This document shows positions 12,524-22,441 of a DNA stretch of 64,000 bases, piece after piece. The stretch is taken from the NCBI GenBank assembly GCA_028671895.1, contig CM053813.1, positions 16,988,001 to 17,052,000 on the forward strand. Reading direction: 5' to 3'. The DNA comes from Oenanthe sinensis. Its lineage: Eukaryota; Streptophyta; Magnoliopsida; Apiales; Apiaceae. The translations under genes and the position numbers were made by a program. A model generated the notes under the pieces. That model saw only the letters and a list, made by a program, of their open reading frames with translations. It made no database searches and was not told the DNA's origin. Position 1 is the stretch's first letter. The number at the start of each line of letters is the position of its first letter.

Positions 12524-13725
12524 TTAACAGGTCAAATTTAACATACCCAATTCACTCACTAGCTTGTTGAAAGTCTTTTCATCCAATGGTTTGGTGAAAA
12601 TATCTGCAAGTTGCTTCTCTGTGGGCACATAGATTAGCTTGATTGTGCCTTCCTCCACATGCTCTCTAATAAAATGATGCCTGATGTCAATATGCTTAGT
12701 TTTAGAATGTTGAACAGGATTATCAGAAATTGTTATGGCACTAGTGTTGTCACAGAAAATAGGGATTCCTTGCAGAGTCAACCCATAGTCCAATAGCTGG
12801 TTCTCATCCAAAGTAACTGATCACAGCAACTACTAACTGCAATATATTCAGCCTCTGCAGTAGAATTTGACACTGAATGCTGCTTCTTACTAAACCATGA
12901 TACCAATCTTTCTCCCAAAAACTGACAGCTTCCTGTTGTACTTTTCCTGTCTATTCTGCATCCTGTATAGTCTGAGTCTGAGTATCTAATCAAGTCAAAA
13001 CCAGATTCTTTAGGATACCAAATGCAAAGATTTTGAGTGCCTTCCACATATCTCAGAATTCTTTTTACTGCCATTAGATGTGACTCCTTGGGATCAGACT
13101 GAAACCTTGCACACAAACCTGTAGCAAACATAATGTCAGGTTTGCTAGCTGTTAGATAGAGAAGAGAGCCAATCATGCCTCTGTACATTTTGTTGTCCAC
13201 CTTCTTTCCTCTTGGATCCTTATCAAGTTGTGTTGTAGTAGAGATTGGAGTCTTTGCAGGAGATGAGTCTTCCATATCAAATCTTTTTAAAAGATCTCTA
13301 ACATACTTTGATTGACAAATAAATATTTCATCTTTCTTTTGATACATTTGAAGTCCAAGAAAGAATACTAATTCACCCATCATGCTCATCTCATACTTGT
13401 TCTGCATCAACTTAGAGAATTTCTTGCATAGGTCTTCATTTGTTGATCCAAAGATAATGTCATCCACATACACTTGAACTAGAATGATATCCTTTCCATG
13501 CTTTTTGTAGAAAAGATTTTTGTCCACAATCCCTCTTGTAAAGTTGTTATCAAGAAGAAACTTGGAAATAGTATCATACCAAGCTCTTTCTTGTTTTAGT
13601 CCATACAATGCTTTGAGCAGTCTGTACACAAAGTTTCCCATTTTTGAATCTTCAAAGCCTGGGGGCTGTTCAACATACACTTTTTCTTCTAACTCTTCAT
13701 TAAGAAAAGAACTTTTGACATCCAT
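12524..13725 (-). pseudogene. pol: Element A pol: reverse transcriptase core and RNase H
   Basis: Two frames together cover the end of pol. 13725-12778 carries the RT palm: MDVKSSFLNEELEEKVYVEQ, the copia-type YGLKQ motif, catalytic YVDD at about 13,465, then the connection region and the first part of RNase H (SDSDYTG, AEAEYI). A frameshift at about 12,800 moves to 12811-12524, with CDNTSA, HIDIRHHF and ADIFTKPL at the C-terminus. RT and RNase H copy the genomic RNA into cDNA inside the particle. YVDD is intact, but the frameshift would remove the C-terminal part of RNase H. Confidence 0.9.
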
Positions 13726-13806
13726 TTGAAATACCTTGAAGTTGTTGTATGCAGCAAATGCTAAGAACAGTTTAATTACCTCTAGTCTGGCAACATGAGC
13801 AAATGT

Positions 13807-14787
13807 TTATTCATAATCAATCCCTTCCTGTTGACAGTAACCTTTTGCTACCAGCCTTGCTTTGTTTCTTGTGACAGTGCCACACTCATCCATCTTGTTC
13901 CTATAAACCCATTTAGTGCCTATTATGGATTTGTTCTTTGGTTTAGGTACTAATTCCCAAACACAGCTTCTTTCAAATTGATTAAGCTCCTCTTGCATGG
14001 AATTAATCCAATCTGGATCAACCAAGGCTTCTTCAAGAGTTTTAGGTTCTGTTTGAGAAAGGAAACAAGAGTACATACATTCATTGGCCACATTTCTTCT
14101 TGTCTTGACTCCAGTACCTGGATCACCAATGATTAAATCATTGGTGTGGTCTCTGCTCCATTTAGTTCCTCTTTGAGAATCACTAGAGTCTTCATCATTT
14201 TGTTGATTGACAATAACTTTTGTTCTTGTACTGTTAACAACATCAATTTCCTTAAGTCCACTGTTCATTGGAACATTCCCAGAAAAATCAGTTGTTTGGG
14301 CAGTTTTTTCATTTTCTCCAGACTGATTTGGAACCATTGTTGGTCCTGAAATTGTGTGATCAATCCTTGGTGAATCTTCTTCGATCTCTTCTAAATAGCC
14401 TTGATTTTCAAAGGCTAAAGGTTCTGTCTCTTGACTTCCTTCAATTCCAGGAAATTTAGTTCCATCAAAGGTGACATTCACACTCTCCTCCACAATCTTG
14501 TGATCTATGATATAGACTCTATATGCAGTTCTATCAATTCCATATCCTATGAAAATCCCTTCAAGAGCCTTTGTATCAAACTTTCCTTTCAACTCAGTTG
14601 AATCTTTCATGAAATAACACTTGCTTCCAAAGACATGAAAATAATTGACAGTTGGTTTCCTTCCTGTGAGCAATTCATAAGGTGTCTTTCTATAGGCCTT
14701 GTTGACTACAGTCCTGTTCTGAGTGTAACAGGCTGTACTGATTGCTTCACCCCAGAAATAGGTAGGAAGTTTTGCTTCACTGAACAT
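13807..14787 (-). pseudogene. pol: Element A pol: integrase C-terminus, linker and RT N-terminus
   Basis: Continuous frame of 326 codons on the minus strand, same frame as the RT block at 13725. It starts within the copia integrase C-terminal region (AKLPTYFWGEAISTACYTQNR, then the GKFDTKALEGIFIGY core), passes a polar Ser/Asn/Thr/Asp-rich linker at about 14,150-14,400, and enters RT at EEALVDPDWINSMQEEL and GTKWVYRNKMDE. A TAA at 13807 interrupts the protein at the usual DYxETFAPVARLEA block of RT. The remaining codons to 13725 continue the same frame. Confidence 0.85.
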
Positions 14788-15199
14788 CGTTCTTGCAGCC
14801 TCAATGAGATTTCTGTTTTTCCTTTCAACAACACCATTTTGTTAAGGTGTCCTTGGTGCATAGAATTGTTGAGTAATTCTATTATCTTCGTAAAAATTAT
14901 TCATGACACTGTTTTGAATTCAGTGCCATTATCACTTCTTAAAATTTACACTTTGAATTTTGGATTTTTGTCAAGGACTCTAACCAAGTCAATAATATCT
15001 TGTGCAGCTTCATCTTTAGATGCTAGAAATCTCACCCATATGTACCTTGAGAATCATCAACCATTACTAGAGCATATCTTTTCCTAGCAAGTGATTGCAC
15101 ATTTACAGGACCAAATAAGTCCATATGAATTAGTTGGAAAGCCTCATTTATTGAACCACTAGCAGTGCTTTTATGAGCCGCTCTCCATAGCTTCCCTTT
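14788..15199 (-). pseudogene. pol: Element A pol: integrase core, heavily decayed
   Basis: The catalytic core of integrase lies here but no frame stays open. Landmarks still visible in different frames are MDLFGPVN at about 15,100-15,125 (first Asp), SDNGTEF at about 14,920 (second Asp) and QNGVV at about 14,835, just before where the Glu would sit. A TAA replaces the codon before QNG. At least two indels and several stops inactivate it. Confidence 0.75.
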
Positions 15200-15781
15200 C
15201 TAGCAATCCTCACACAATCCTTCTTGACAGAATTCAAGTTGAGGTAGCCCTTTCACCAACTCTCTCTTCATTAGATGATTCATTGCTTTGAAGTTTAATT
15301 GAGAGAGCTTCTTATGCCATAGCCAACTTTCAGATAGAGAGGCCTTACTGTAGAAACAATAGACTTTATCTTTTCTTACAGAGTCCAAGTCAGCTATGTA
15401 GAGGCTTCCTTTCCTTACTCCTTGAAGAGCTTCTTCTCTTGTCTTCTTGTTGACAATGGAGCATTTGTCTTGATCAAAACTAACTTTGAAACCTCTTTCA
15501 AAAAATTGAGTGACACTCAATAAATTGTGCTTCAATCCATTCACTAGAGCTATTTTCTCAATCTTCAGATTTCCAACCTCCAGTATGCCATATCCCATTG
15601 TGAAACCAATGCTGTTGTCACCAAAGGTTACATAAGGGCCAACCATTTCTTTGAACTGTGATAGCAGGGCTTTATCACATGTCATGTATCCTGAGCATCC
15701 ACTATCTATGATCCACATGATTATTTTATTTTTCCTGTTACCCTGCAAAGCAAAGTATTTCAAGTTGCTTTTGGTACCCAA
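15200..15781 (-). pseudogene. pol: Element A pol: aspartic protease and integrase zinc-binding domain
   Basis: Frame of 193 codons overlapping the gag end by 22 nt in the -1 frame. Protease active site D-S-G in MWIIDSGCSGYM near residue 28, with FGDNS and the hydrophobic GLKHNLLSV strand as in other copia proteases. Residues ~150-193 form the HHCC-type region (WHKKLSQLNFKAMNHL ... GLCEDC). The frame ends at TAG 15200, one C-to-T change from a Gln codon. The first Met is a TTG in the overlap, so no true start codon is evident; pol expression probably depends on frameshifting or splicing. Confidence 0.85.
15743..15762 (-). promoter_or_regulatory. Acceptor-like tract between gag stop and pol, element A
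   Basis: On the minus strand the gag stop TGA is followed by AATACTTTGCTTTGCAG then GG, so CAG ends 17 nt after the stop. The same arrangement occurs in E, F and G with different surrounding sequence. This is the form of a plant 3' splice site; use is unproven. Confidence 0.4.
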
Positions 15782-18357
15782 CTTTCATTGGGTCCATTTG
15801 GTTTAGCTTGATCACAGTATGACGTTGGATTTTTTGAATTTTCTTCTCTTTCTTTTAGCAAGACTCCTGTAGCTACCCATTCTGATTTAATTACTAGTTT
15901 GGTAGCTTTTCTTTTGGGTTGCTTGTCCATCCTAACCTTAAGTGGACTTGGAGTCTTTGCCTTTTCAGTTTTAGTATTCTTATGCAGAAATTCTTGATTA
16001 GTAACAAAAGGCATGTTAAAAAAGATGCTCATCATATTCATTTTGCAAGATATACAATCAAAATTACCACAGTGAGTTACTTGTCTGTTCTTTAAAGGCA
16101 TATTGTATAAGTTTCCATTGCTGAAGATACCATTCTTAACATTAGACTTAACCTTGTTGCAGACATGAGTTAGATGACTAGACGACCCACAATTGTTACA
16201 TAGCTTTCTATGAGCATTAGGAATGTAATCATAATTGTTCTTTTTGTTTATTCCTAAATTTCCATTTCTGTTCTTCTTGGTCTTCATGACAGTATGTTTA
16301 GAAGTTACTGTCATGCTGGTGTTGATAGTAGGTTTAGGTTTAGTTGTTTTGACAGTAAGTTTGGATCTTAAAGTCTTGGCATCATCTTTTAAACTTAATG
16401 TCGAGCCAGTGTTGACAGTATCTTTTAAACAAATGTTACTGTCAGGATCAATACTAACTGTCTTGGGGATTTTGACAGTGTCTTTTTCCTTAAGGGATTT
16501 ATTGACAGCTTCTTTGTCTTCATCATCTATCTCTTGTTTGATTAGCAAAGCTACCTCATCAAATTCAAACTCAGCCTTTTTGAACAGTGGATTTTTCACT
16601 TTCTTTAACATAAAAGGTTTGACAGTATGTTTGGTTTCTTCTTCAACAACATGTTTCTTTCCATTTTTCTTCTCATAGTTAAAACCTATACCTACTTTTT
16701 GATTTTCAGTGTTATCATCATGGAAAGATTTTAACAAGAAAGAGGAATTCTTGTAGGCCTTGATTTTTAATTCATTCTCAAAAATTTGTTTCCTAAGGAA
16801 TTCCTCAATCTGAGAAGCACACACAATTTTGTTCTTAAGAATTTCATTTTCTTGTTGAAGAGACTCAAAAGCATTCTGTTTTAGTTCAAGTTCATGATTT
16901 TTAAGTTTTAATGACTCACTAGCACCGAATAATCTAACTATCTCCTTATTTGCAGCTAACATGCTTGTATGAATGTTAAAAATCTCTGAACTTAGAGTTT
17001 CAACAGTTTTATTATACTGGGATGTAGTCATATCAATAGTGGTAATAAAGGGTACCTGATTTGAAGAAGTGGATGAACCTTCTCCTGAACTTGCCATGAG
17101 AGCAAGATTTCCATATTCTTCTTCTTCCTCTTCATCTGAGTCTTCCCAGCATTTTCCTTCAGCCACAAAGGCTCTTCCCTGTTGCTTTTTCAGCAAGGCT
17201 TCATACTTTGCTTTGAGTTCTTCATAGTCATTGTCATTTCTTTTCACTTGTTTTGGCTTTTTGCATTCTGTTGCAAAATGTCCCATTTCACTGCAGTTGT
17301 AACACCTTATTTTGGATCTGTCCACTATGACTGTCTTGTATCCACCTTTGCCACTTCCTCCAGGTTTTGAGATATTTGGTCTGTTGAACCTGTAATCTTG
17401 TCCTCTTGGTTTGAAGGCTTTGTTCTTCTTAAATCTTAAGTTAGAGAACTTTCTTGCCATATAGGCCATTGTTTTATTCTCCATGTTGTCCAGTTCTTCC
17501 AATGTATAGAGCTCATCTTCTTCACCATCCTTGAGTTCCAAAGTTACTCCTTCATCTTCATCTGTGACTTCTTCAATTTTGATTTGCTGTTGATGTTGTG
17601 ATTCTTTGAGTTGCATCAGCTATGAATCTTGAGCCACTAGAGCATTAGAGGTGTTGGCCATCTTTCCTCTTTGACCAGCTTGGATGGCTCTCTTTTGTAG
17701 TAGCTCTAGCTCATAGGTTTTAATAATGCCATACAAAGTTTCAAGAGAAACTTTTGATAAATCTCTTCCTTCTCTTATGGCTGAAACCTTGTGCTCTAGG
17801 TGATCAGGAAGTGTCAACATGAATTTCATGTTTACCTCCTTTTTGTCAAACTTTTCATGCAACTACAAGTCATTAATCAGCCTATTAAACCTCTCAAACA
17901 TCTCAGTCAACCCTTTACTTGGTTTAGCCATAAAGACTTCATATTGAGACACCAGAATCTGTCTTTGATTCTCCTTCACCTCCTCTGTCCCTTCATAGAG
18001 TATCTCAATGGTTTCCCATATTTGCTTGGCACTGGTGCAGTTGACAATGTTGTTGTACATGACATTGTCAAGTGCCTCAATGATAATAAATTGTAAGAAA
18101 TCATCAAGAGATACTTTTTCCTTCTCAGTATCAGTTTACTCTGAAACCTTTTTTGGAACCCAGTAGGCTGGTATAGTTTCACCATCTACTGTGGTTTCAG
18201 GTACATAAGTTTGAGGGACAAAAGGACCATTCTTCAGGATTCCAGGATAGAGTGGGTTGACCGTCTTTATGAACAACATCATCTTTCTTTTCCAGAGGTT
18301 GTAATGTTCTTTGTCAAAGGTGGGTATTTTAATATTGCTTACTTTCTGTGCACTCAT
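15760..18357 (-). pseudogene. gag: Element A gag
   Basis: A single minus-strand frame runs from ATG 18357 to the stop at 15760 with just three internal stops (18136, 17863, 17620). The N-terminus (IKIPTFDKEHYNLWKRKM) is the copia gag domain of the UBN2/DUF4219 kind that forms the capsid. A CCHC zinc knuckle CYNCSEMGHFATEC lies at about 17,270-17,310, and a second, CNNCGSSSHLTHVC, at about 16,150-16,200, followed by a CGNFDCISC motif near 16,050. Between them are a Glu/Lys/Asn-rich probable coiled coil (about 16,700-17,040) and a Thr/Val/Lys-rich linker (16,280-16,520) made partly of in-frame copies of the element's ACTGTCA motif. It ends in WVPKAT. At 618 residues past the last stop, this is unusually long for copia gag, as in Sireviruses. 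Confidence 0.9.
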
Positions 18358-18392
18358 TTTTAGATCTTTTCAGGTTATGTATGTCTAACCTG

Positions 18393-18406
18393 CCACTCTG
18401 ATACCA
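18393..18406 (-). other. Element A primer binding site (tRNA-Met-i)
   Basis: TGGTATCAGAGTGG on the minus strand, two bases inside the 5' LTR end. It complements the 3' end of plant initiator tRNA-Met, apart from a T where C is usual at position 12. Confidence 0.9.
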
Positions 18407-18408
18407 GT

Positions 18409-19604
18409 TGTTAAACAGTATGAGTGTTGTAGAAGGGGGGGGGGGTTGAATGCAACTTAATAAATTTTAAAACTTTTGCTAACAACAAAACAAAAACAAA
18501 TGTATTAAGTTACAAAACAACAGACAAGTAAGCTATGGACACACAATGTTTTACTTCAAAAATTAATTTTATTAATTTTTGTTGCTACAACTGACTGGAA
18601 AAGATTTCCAGCTTCAATAGATACAATAACAAGAGATTGCTAGAGTTTCTATGCTTGAGAAAAGTTAAGCTCATTTGTGTGTGTTAAGAAAGTGCTTATG
18701 AGATGTGTGTATTTAAACTACAACACATATCTCACTTACAAGTACACTTTCTCTTATTTACTGGACAATACTCAAAATGGTAATCTCACTTTTTCTTCAT
18801 GAGTCTTGTCTTCATTCCAAATGTAGATAAAGATACTCTGTGAGGATTTGACATTCTTGACACCATGAGTACGCTTCACCTTTTTGCTTACTTTATCTCA
18901 AGTTGCAATTGTAGACTTGACAGACTAGGTAGAAATGTCAAGATCAATCTATGAATGACTTAACCTAGTCTGCTACTTGAAACAGACTGTCAGCTTCCAT
19001 GAAAGTTACTGTTAACCTTCAGCTTCACTTTGGTGACAACATCTTTGTTACCGCAAACTTTACTGTCATCCAAAGGTACTGTCAACTGTTCCGCCAAACA
19101 TGCTGTCGATCTTCCCGCCAAACATGCTGTCAACTTTCCCCGCCAAAGCTACTGTCAGAAAATTTACTGTCTTGAATCTTCAGTCTCCGCCAAGTTTACT
19201 GTGAGGGGATAGTTACTGTCAATAGAACTTCTGTCATAGAGTCTTCATTCTCCGCCAAGTTTACTGTCAAGGAATAGTTGCTGTCGTCTATTTCTAAAAG
19301 GTACTGTCACTCGAACATGCTGTCATAGGCTCCAGAATGTAGAATGTTACTGTCAGAAATTTGATCTATGCTGTGCATGAACACTTTGTGAACTTCTACC
19401 ACATTGATCATTTATTCTATTTACATATGACATTAACTGTTGATACTTACTGTCACCTATTTGACTATTTGAGCATCTTTATTACAAGTGACATTTTAAA
19501 CATACTGTCAAACTATATATGACAGTATATTTTTACTTAGTTAATTATTAATTAATCTAAGTAAATATTAGTTGATTACATTGATAGAACCACAATCCCT
19601 AACA
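18409..19604 (-). repeat. Element A 5' LTR (1,196 bp)
   Basis: TG...CA ends, partner of 5535-6753. ACTGTCA/TGACAGT motifs fill about 18,980-19,530, upstream (element direction) of a TTTAAATA box at about 18,710-18,717, the probable promoter of the genomic RNA. Within the U5-side a G-run (18,436-18,446) varies in length between the LTRs. Confidence 0.95.
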
Positions 19605-19609
19605 AAGGT
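19605..19609. repeat. Target site duplication AAGGT, right of element A
   Basis: Identical to 5530-5534; abuts the CA end of the right LTR. Confidence 0.9.
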
Positions 19610-19758
19610 AGAGAAAGGAAAATATATGTATTTGTATGTTTACGAGACTCCAACTATATACTTCAAATTTTAGGTTTTTTTGTTATTAATCCATGTAGCA
19701 AACATATCATATATGTTTGTCATTTTTTCCGTTAATATTTTTTTCAAAATTAAACGGA

Positions 19759-19882
<124 letters not shown>

Positions 19883-20400
19883 GTAGTTTAAACGAGTTCC
19901 CGTGAAGAGCGAATAATATCTTGTTTTTGGTGAGAATGGTGGGTGCTTTGATATAATATCCAATATTTTTGTATCTACACAAGGTAGACAAATACATACA
20001 AATACATATTACGTTTATAATTTTAAATACATGTAATAAAGTGGTCAAGTGGTAAGAAGATGTATAAGTTGGTGTTTTATAAGATCGTTCTCGAACAACA
20101 TTTCAACAAAAAAAAGAAGGCAAGTTAGTCCTTTTAAATCATTAATAAACTGTTACTAAATATCAAAATATGCAATATTTTTCCATCTACACAAAACAAT
20201 TTCGCACACACATATTATGCATGAGTATGATAAAAAAATATGTGATAGAGTGATATAGTGGTAGTAAGAATTCTAAGTTAGTGGCAACTCCTTTCAATAA
20301 CATATTTTTTAAATAAACAATAAAAAAGACAAGTTAGACATTTCAATTGATGAATAAAATGTTCATGATTAAAATATTTCATCAAAATCCCTTGTTGTGT

Positions 20401-20403
<3 letters not shown>

Positions 20404-20441
<38 letters not shown>
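20404..20441. repeat. (TA)n microsatellite, about 19 units
   Basis: Uninterrupted alternating A and T following TTAT. Confidence 0.95.
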
Positions 20442-20446
<5 letters not shown>

Positions 20447-20967
20447 AATATATTATAAATCTCTGACGTAACCACTAAGAGACATATTATAAATCCCTTG
20501 CGGTTATTATGTACACCTGGCTGTTTTCATATACCCCGGAGGTGGTAGGGTTGTCCAAACATTGCACCCCGTTTTAAACTGAAAATATTGTACTTCACGG
20601 GGCTTTTTGACTGAATAAGCATTACAATTTGATTTAATAAACAAAAAATAATACATAGACGTATTATCGGAAAAGGAGTAATGTGATGATTTGAAATCAA
20701 TTTTACTCTTAAAGAGAGTAAATTTGATGGGTTTAGACTCATTGGGGTATAGAATGATAGGTGAAATTTTTGTAAAACCTATTGTTACATTGGACACTGA
20801 AACACTTATATTACTATCAATTTTTAATTGATTTCTTTTATCGGGATGAAAGAAATAAAAAAAAGTGGAATAATATGAAAGTTTGGATGAGTGAATATTG
20901 GATTTGTAGGTTGTAATATTCGATATTTGTATTTTTGGGAGATTGATTTTTGGTGAGTTTTGATTAT

Positions 20968-21113
20968 TTACATAATAAATAACCGTACATGTCGTATTAT
21001 AATAAGCATGATAAGAGAAATTATTTCAAACAATCGACGGTTGTTAATGATGAAACTGAAGATACCAACTAAGATGTTATATAGAACAAAACCGGGCATT
21101 AAAATATAAAATA

Positions 21114-21152
<39 letters not shown>

Positions 21153-21486
21153 CCGAATGGACGAGATTTGGAAATTCTCTCAGGTTATTAACGGAAATAT
21201 TTTGTTGGCCTTGTATCGGATAAATGTCAACTTCAGTTTCCGTCATATTAATTTCCGGACGAGGAAGTTGATTATCAGGACGATATATGAACCTAAAATA
21301 TATATATATATATAAATTATTAACAAAGAATATAAACTGTCACTACTACTAAAAAAACCAAAATTTTCATGCAGAAATGAGAAAACCAAATCTAATAAAG
21401 TGTACAAAATTACACATCCACTTTGCACATTACCTGAATAAATAAAGGACATATGCTCGCACAAACTGATATATGACCCCCAGCAT
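20968..21486 (-). CDS. Possible small two-exon gene, 125 residues, unknown function
   Basis: Inferred model: exon 1 from ATG at 21486 to 21434, intron 21433-21293 (141 bp, GTAATG at the start, TATTTTAG at the end), exon 2 from 21292 to the stop at 20968. The join keeps the frame. A TATATAAA box (21596-21589) sits about 103 nt before the ATG. The protein starts MLGVIYQFVRAYVLYLF, continues through the polar stretch NMTETEVDIYPIQGQQNIS, has a poly-Asn run coded by the ATT microsatellite, and ends with a hydrophobic segment (IFYILMPGFVLYNILVGIF) that could span a membrane. I do not recognise the family. It could equally be a chance open frame in A+T-rich DNA; the splice sites are ordinary and nothing outside this window supports it. 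Confidence 0.3.
21114..21152. repeat. (ATT)n microsatellite
   Basis: About 13 ATT triplets; read on the minus strand they give AAT, Asn codons, within the small gene model. Confidence 0.95.
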
Positions 21487-21588
21487 TATAAACCATGTAT
21501 TATTAAATATATGTGCATACTCAGAATAGAGACGAATTAAATTAAGAAGAAATACTGATGCTAGCTAGCAGAGTAGCCAGATCTGGAG

Positions 21589-21596
21589 TTTATATA
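21589..21596 (-). promoter_or_regulatory. TATA box candidate upstream of the 20968-21486 model
   Basis: TATATAAA on the minus strand, about 103 nt before the proposed ATG. In DNA this A+T-rich the match alone is weak evidence. Confidence 0.25.
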
Positions 21597-21688
21597 CATG
21601 TCCAGTGAAGGCAGTTAGTATAAAGAATTCTTCTACATATGTAATAGTCTGAGAATTCATGTCGTGTACTTTTATGTCATGTACTTCT

Positions 21689-22441
21689 TGTCAATCTTGT
21701 ATGATATAGACATAATCATATATAATTATCGTAGTCATTTAAGAAACAAATATGGAAGATCACAATTCATATACACAATAGTTAATTCATATAATAAAAC
21801 ATGACAATACAATCATGCAATTAGAGAATTAATTATAATATAAGGAGAAGTGTTTGAGAAAATAAACAAAGATTGGATTTAATCTCGAGTCCAGAAAATC
21901 TGTCTCCTTAAAGCAGTTTCGTCCCTCACCGTCTGTGCATAGTGACATACCTCCCAGAATAAAATGAGATACAGTATCACCGATAAATCGTCGATAATCT
22001 CAGCGAACTTGAACTGAGTTAGAAACTATCATCGAAATATTTTAAACTTTAAAACTGAAGAAATTAAAATTATAGAGATGATTATAATTTTCTCAACTTG
22101 GTAAAACTGAAACCCTAAGATTCTATTTATAAGGAAAGATTTGAGTGGCCTTGTTATTCTTTTCAATGTGGTACAAGGTATTTATAAGAAAAACCAAGGA
22201 ATAGGTTTGTACTACTCTTGATGTGGTACAATTCTCAAATACCATTTTAAAGGGTTATACTTTAGAACATTAGTTCTCACTCACCCTTTATCAATTTTGA
22301 GCGTTTAAATATTCTTTGGAATTCATTTACAGAGTAGAATATGATCCAACAAATACACAACAGTAACATATAGAGTTTACCACTCAAATTGAGTCTCAAA
22401 ATGGTTCACAACTTAGTTTAAAATACTAAGTTTTTCTAACA
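21689..22441 (-). repeat. Element D left (3') LTR
   Basis: Begins TGTCAATC and ends TTTCTAACA on the plus strand. About 85-90% similar by eye to 27159-27735 over the shared part. CTATTTATAAGG near 22,122-22,133 could be part of a TATA-type promoter in the minus direction (CCTTATAAATAG). Confidence 0.75.

Larger units (their letters stand above)
5535..19604 (-). mobile_element. Element A: full-length Sirevirus-like Ty1/copia retrotransposon
   Basis: A 14,070-bp unit on the minus strand bounded by two LTRs of about 1.2 kb and flanked by AAGGT duplications. In its own direction the order is 5' LTR (19604-18409), tRNA-Met primer site, gag (18357-15760), pol with protease, integrase, RT and RNase H (15781-12524), motif array (12360-11940), TATA box, ORF3 (11760-6937), polypurine tract and 3' LTR (6753-5535). 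RT after integrase places it in Ty1/copia; the large gag, long LTRs and additional 3' ORF are typical of the Sirevirus group. All ORFs carry stops or frameshifts, so this copy is not autonomous. Confidence 0.95.

Noticed and set aside
20507..20797. 96-codon minus-strand frame
   Set aside because: No domain, no composition bias, no promoter-like context; typical of chance frames in this DNA.
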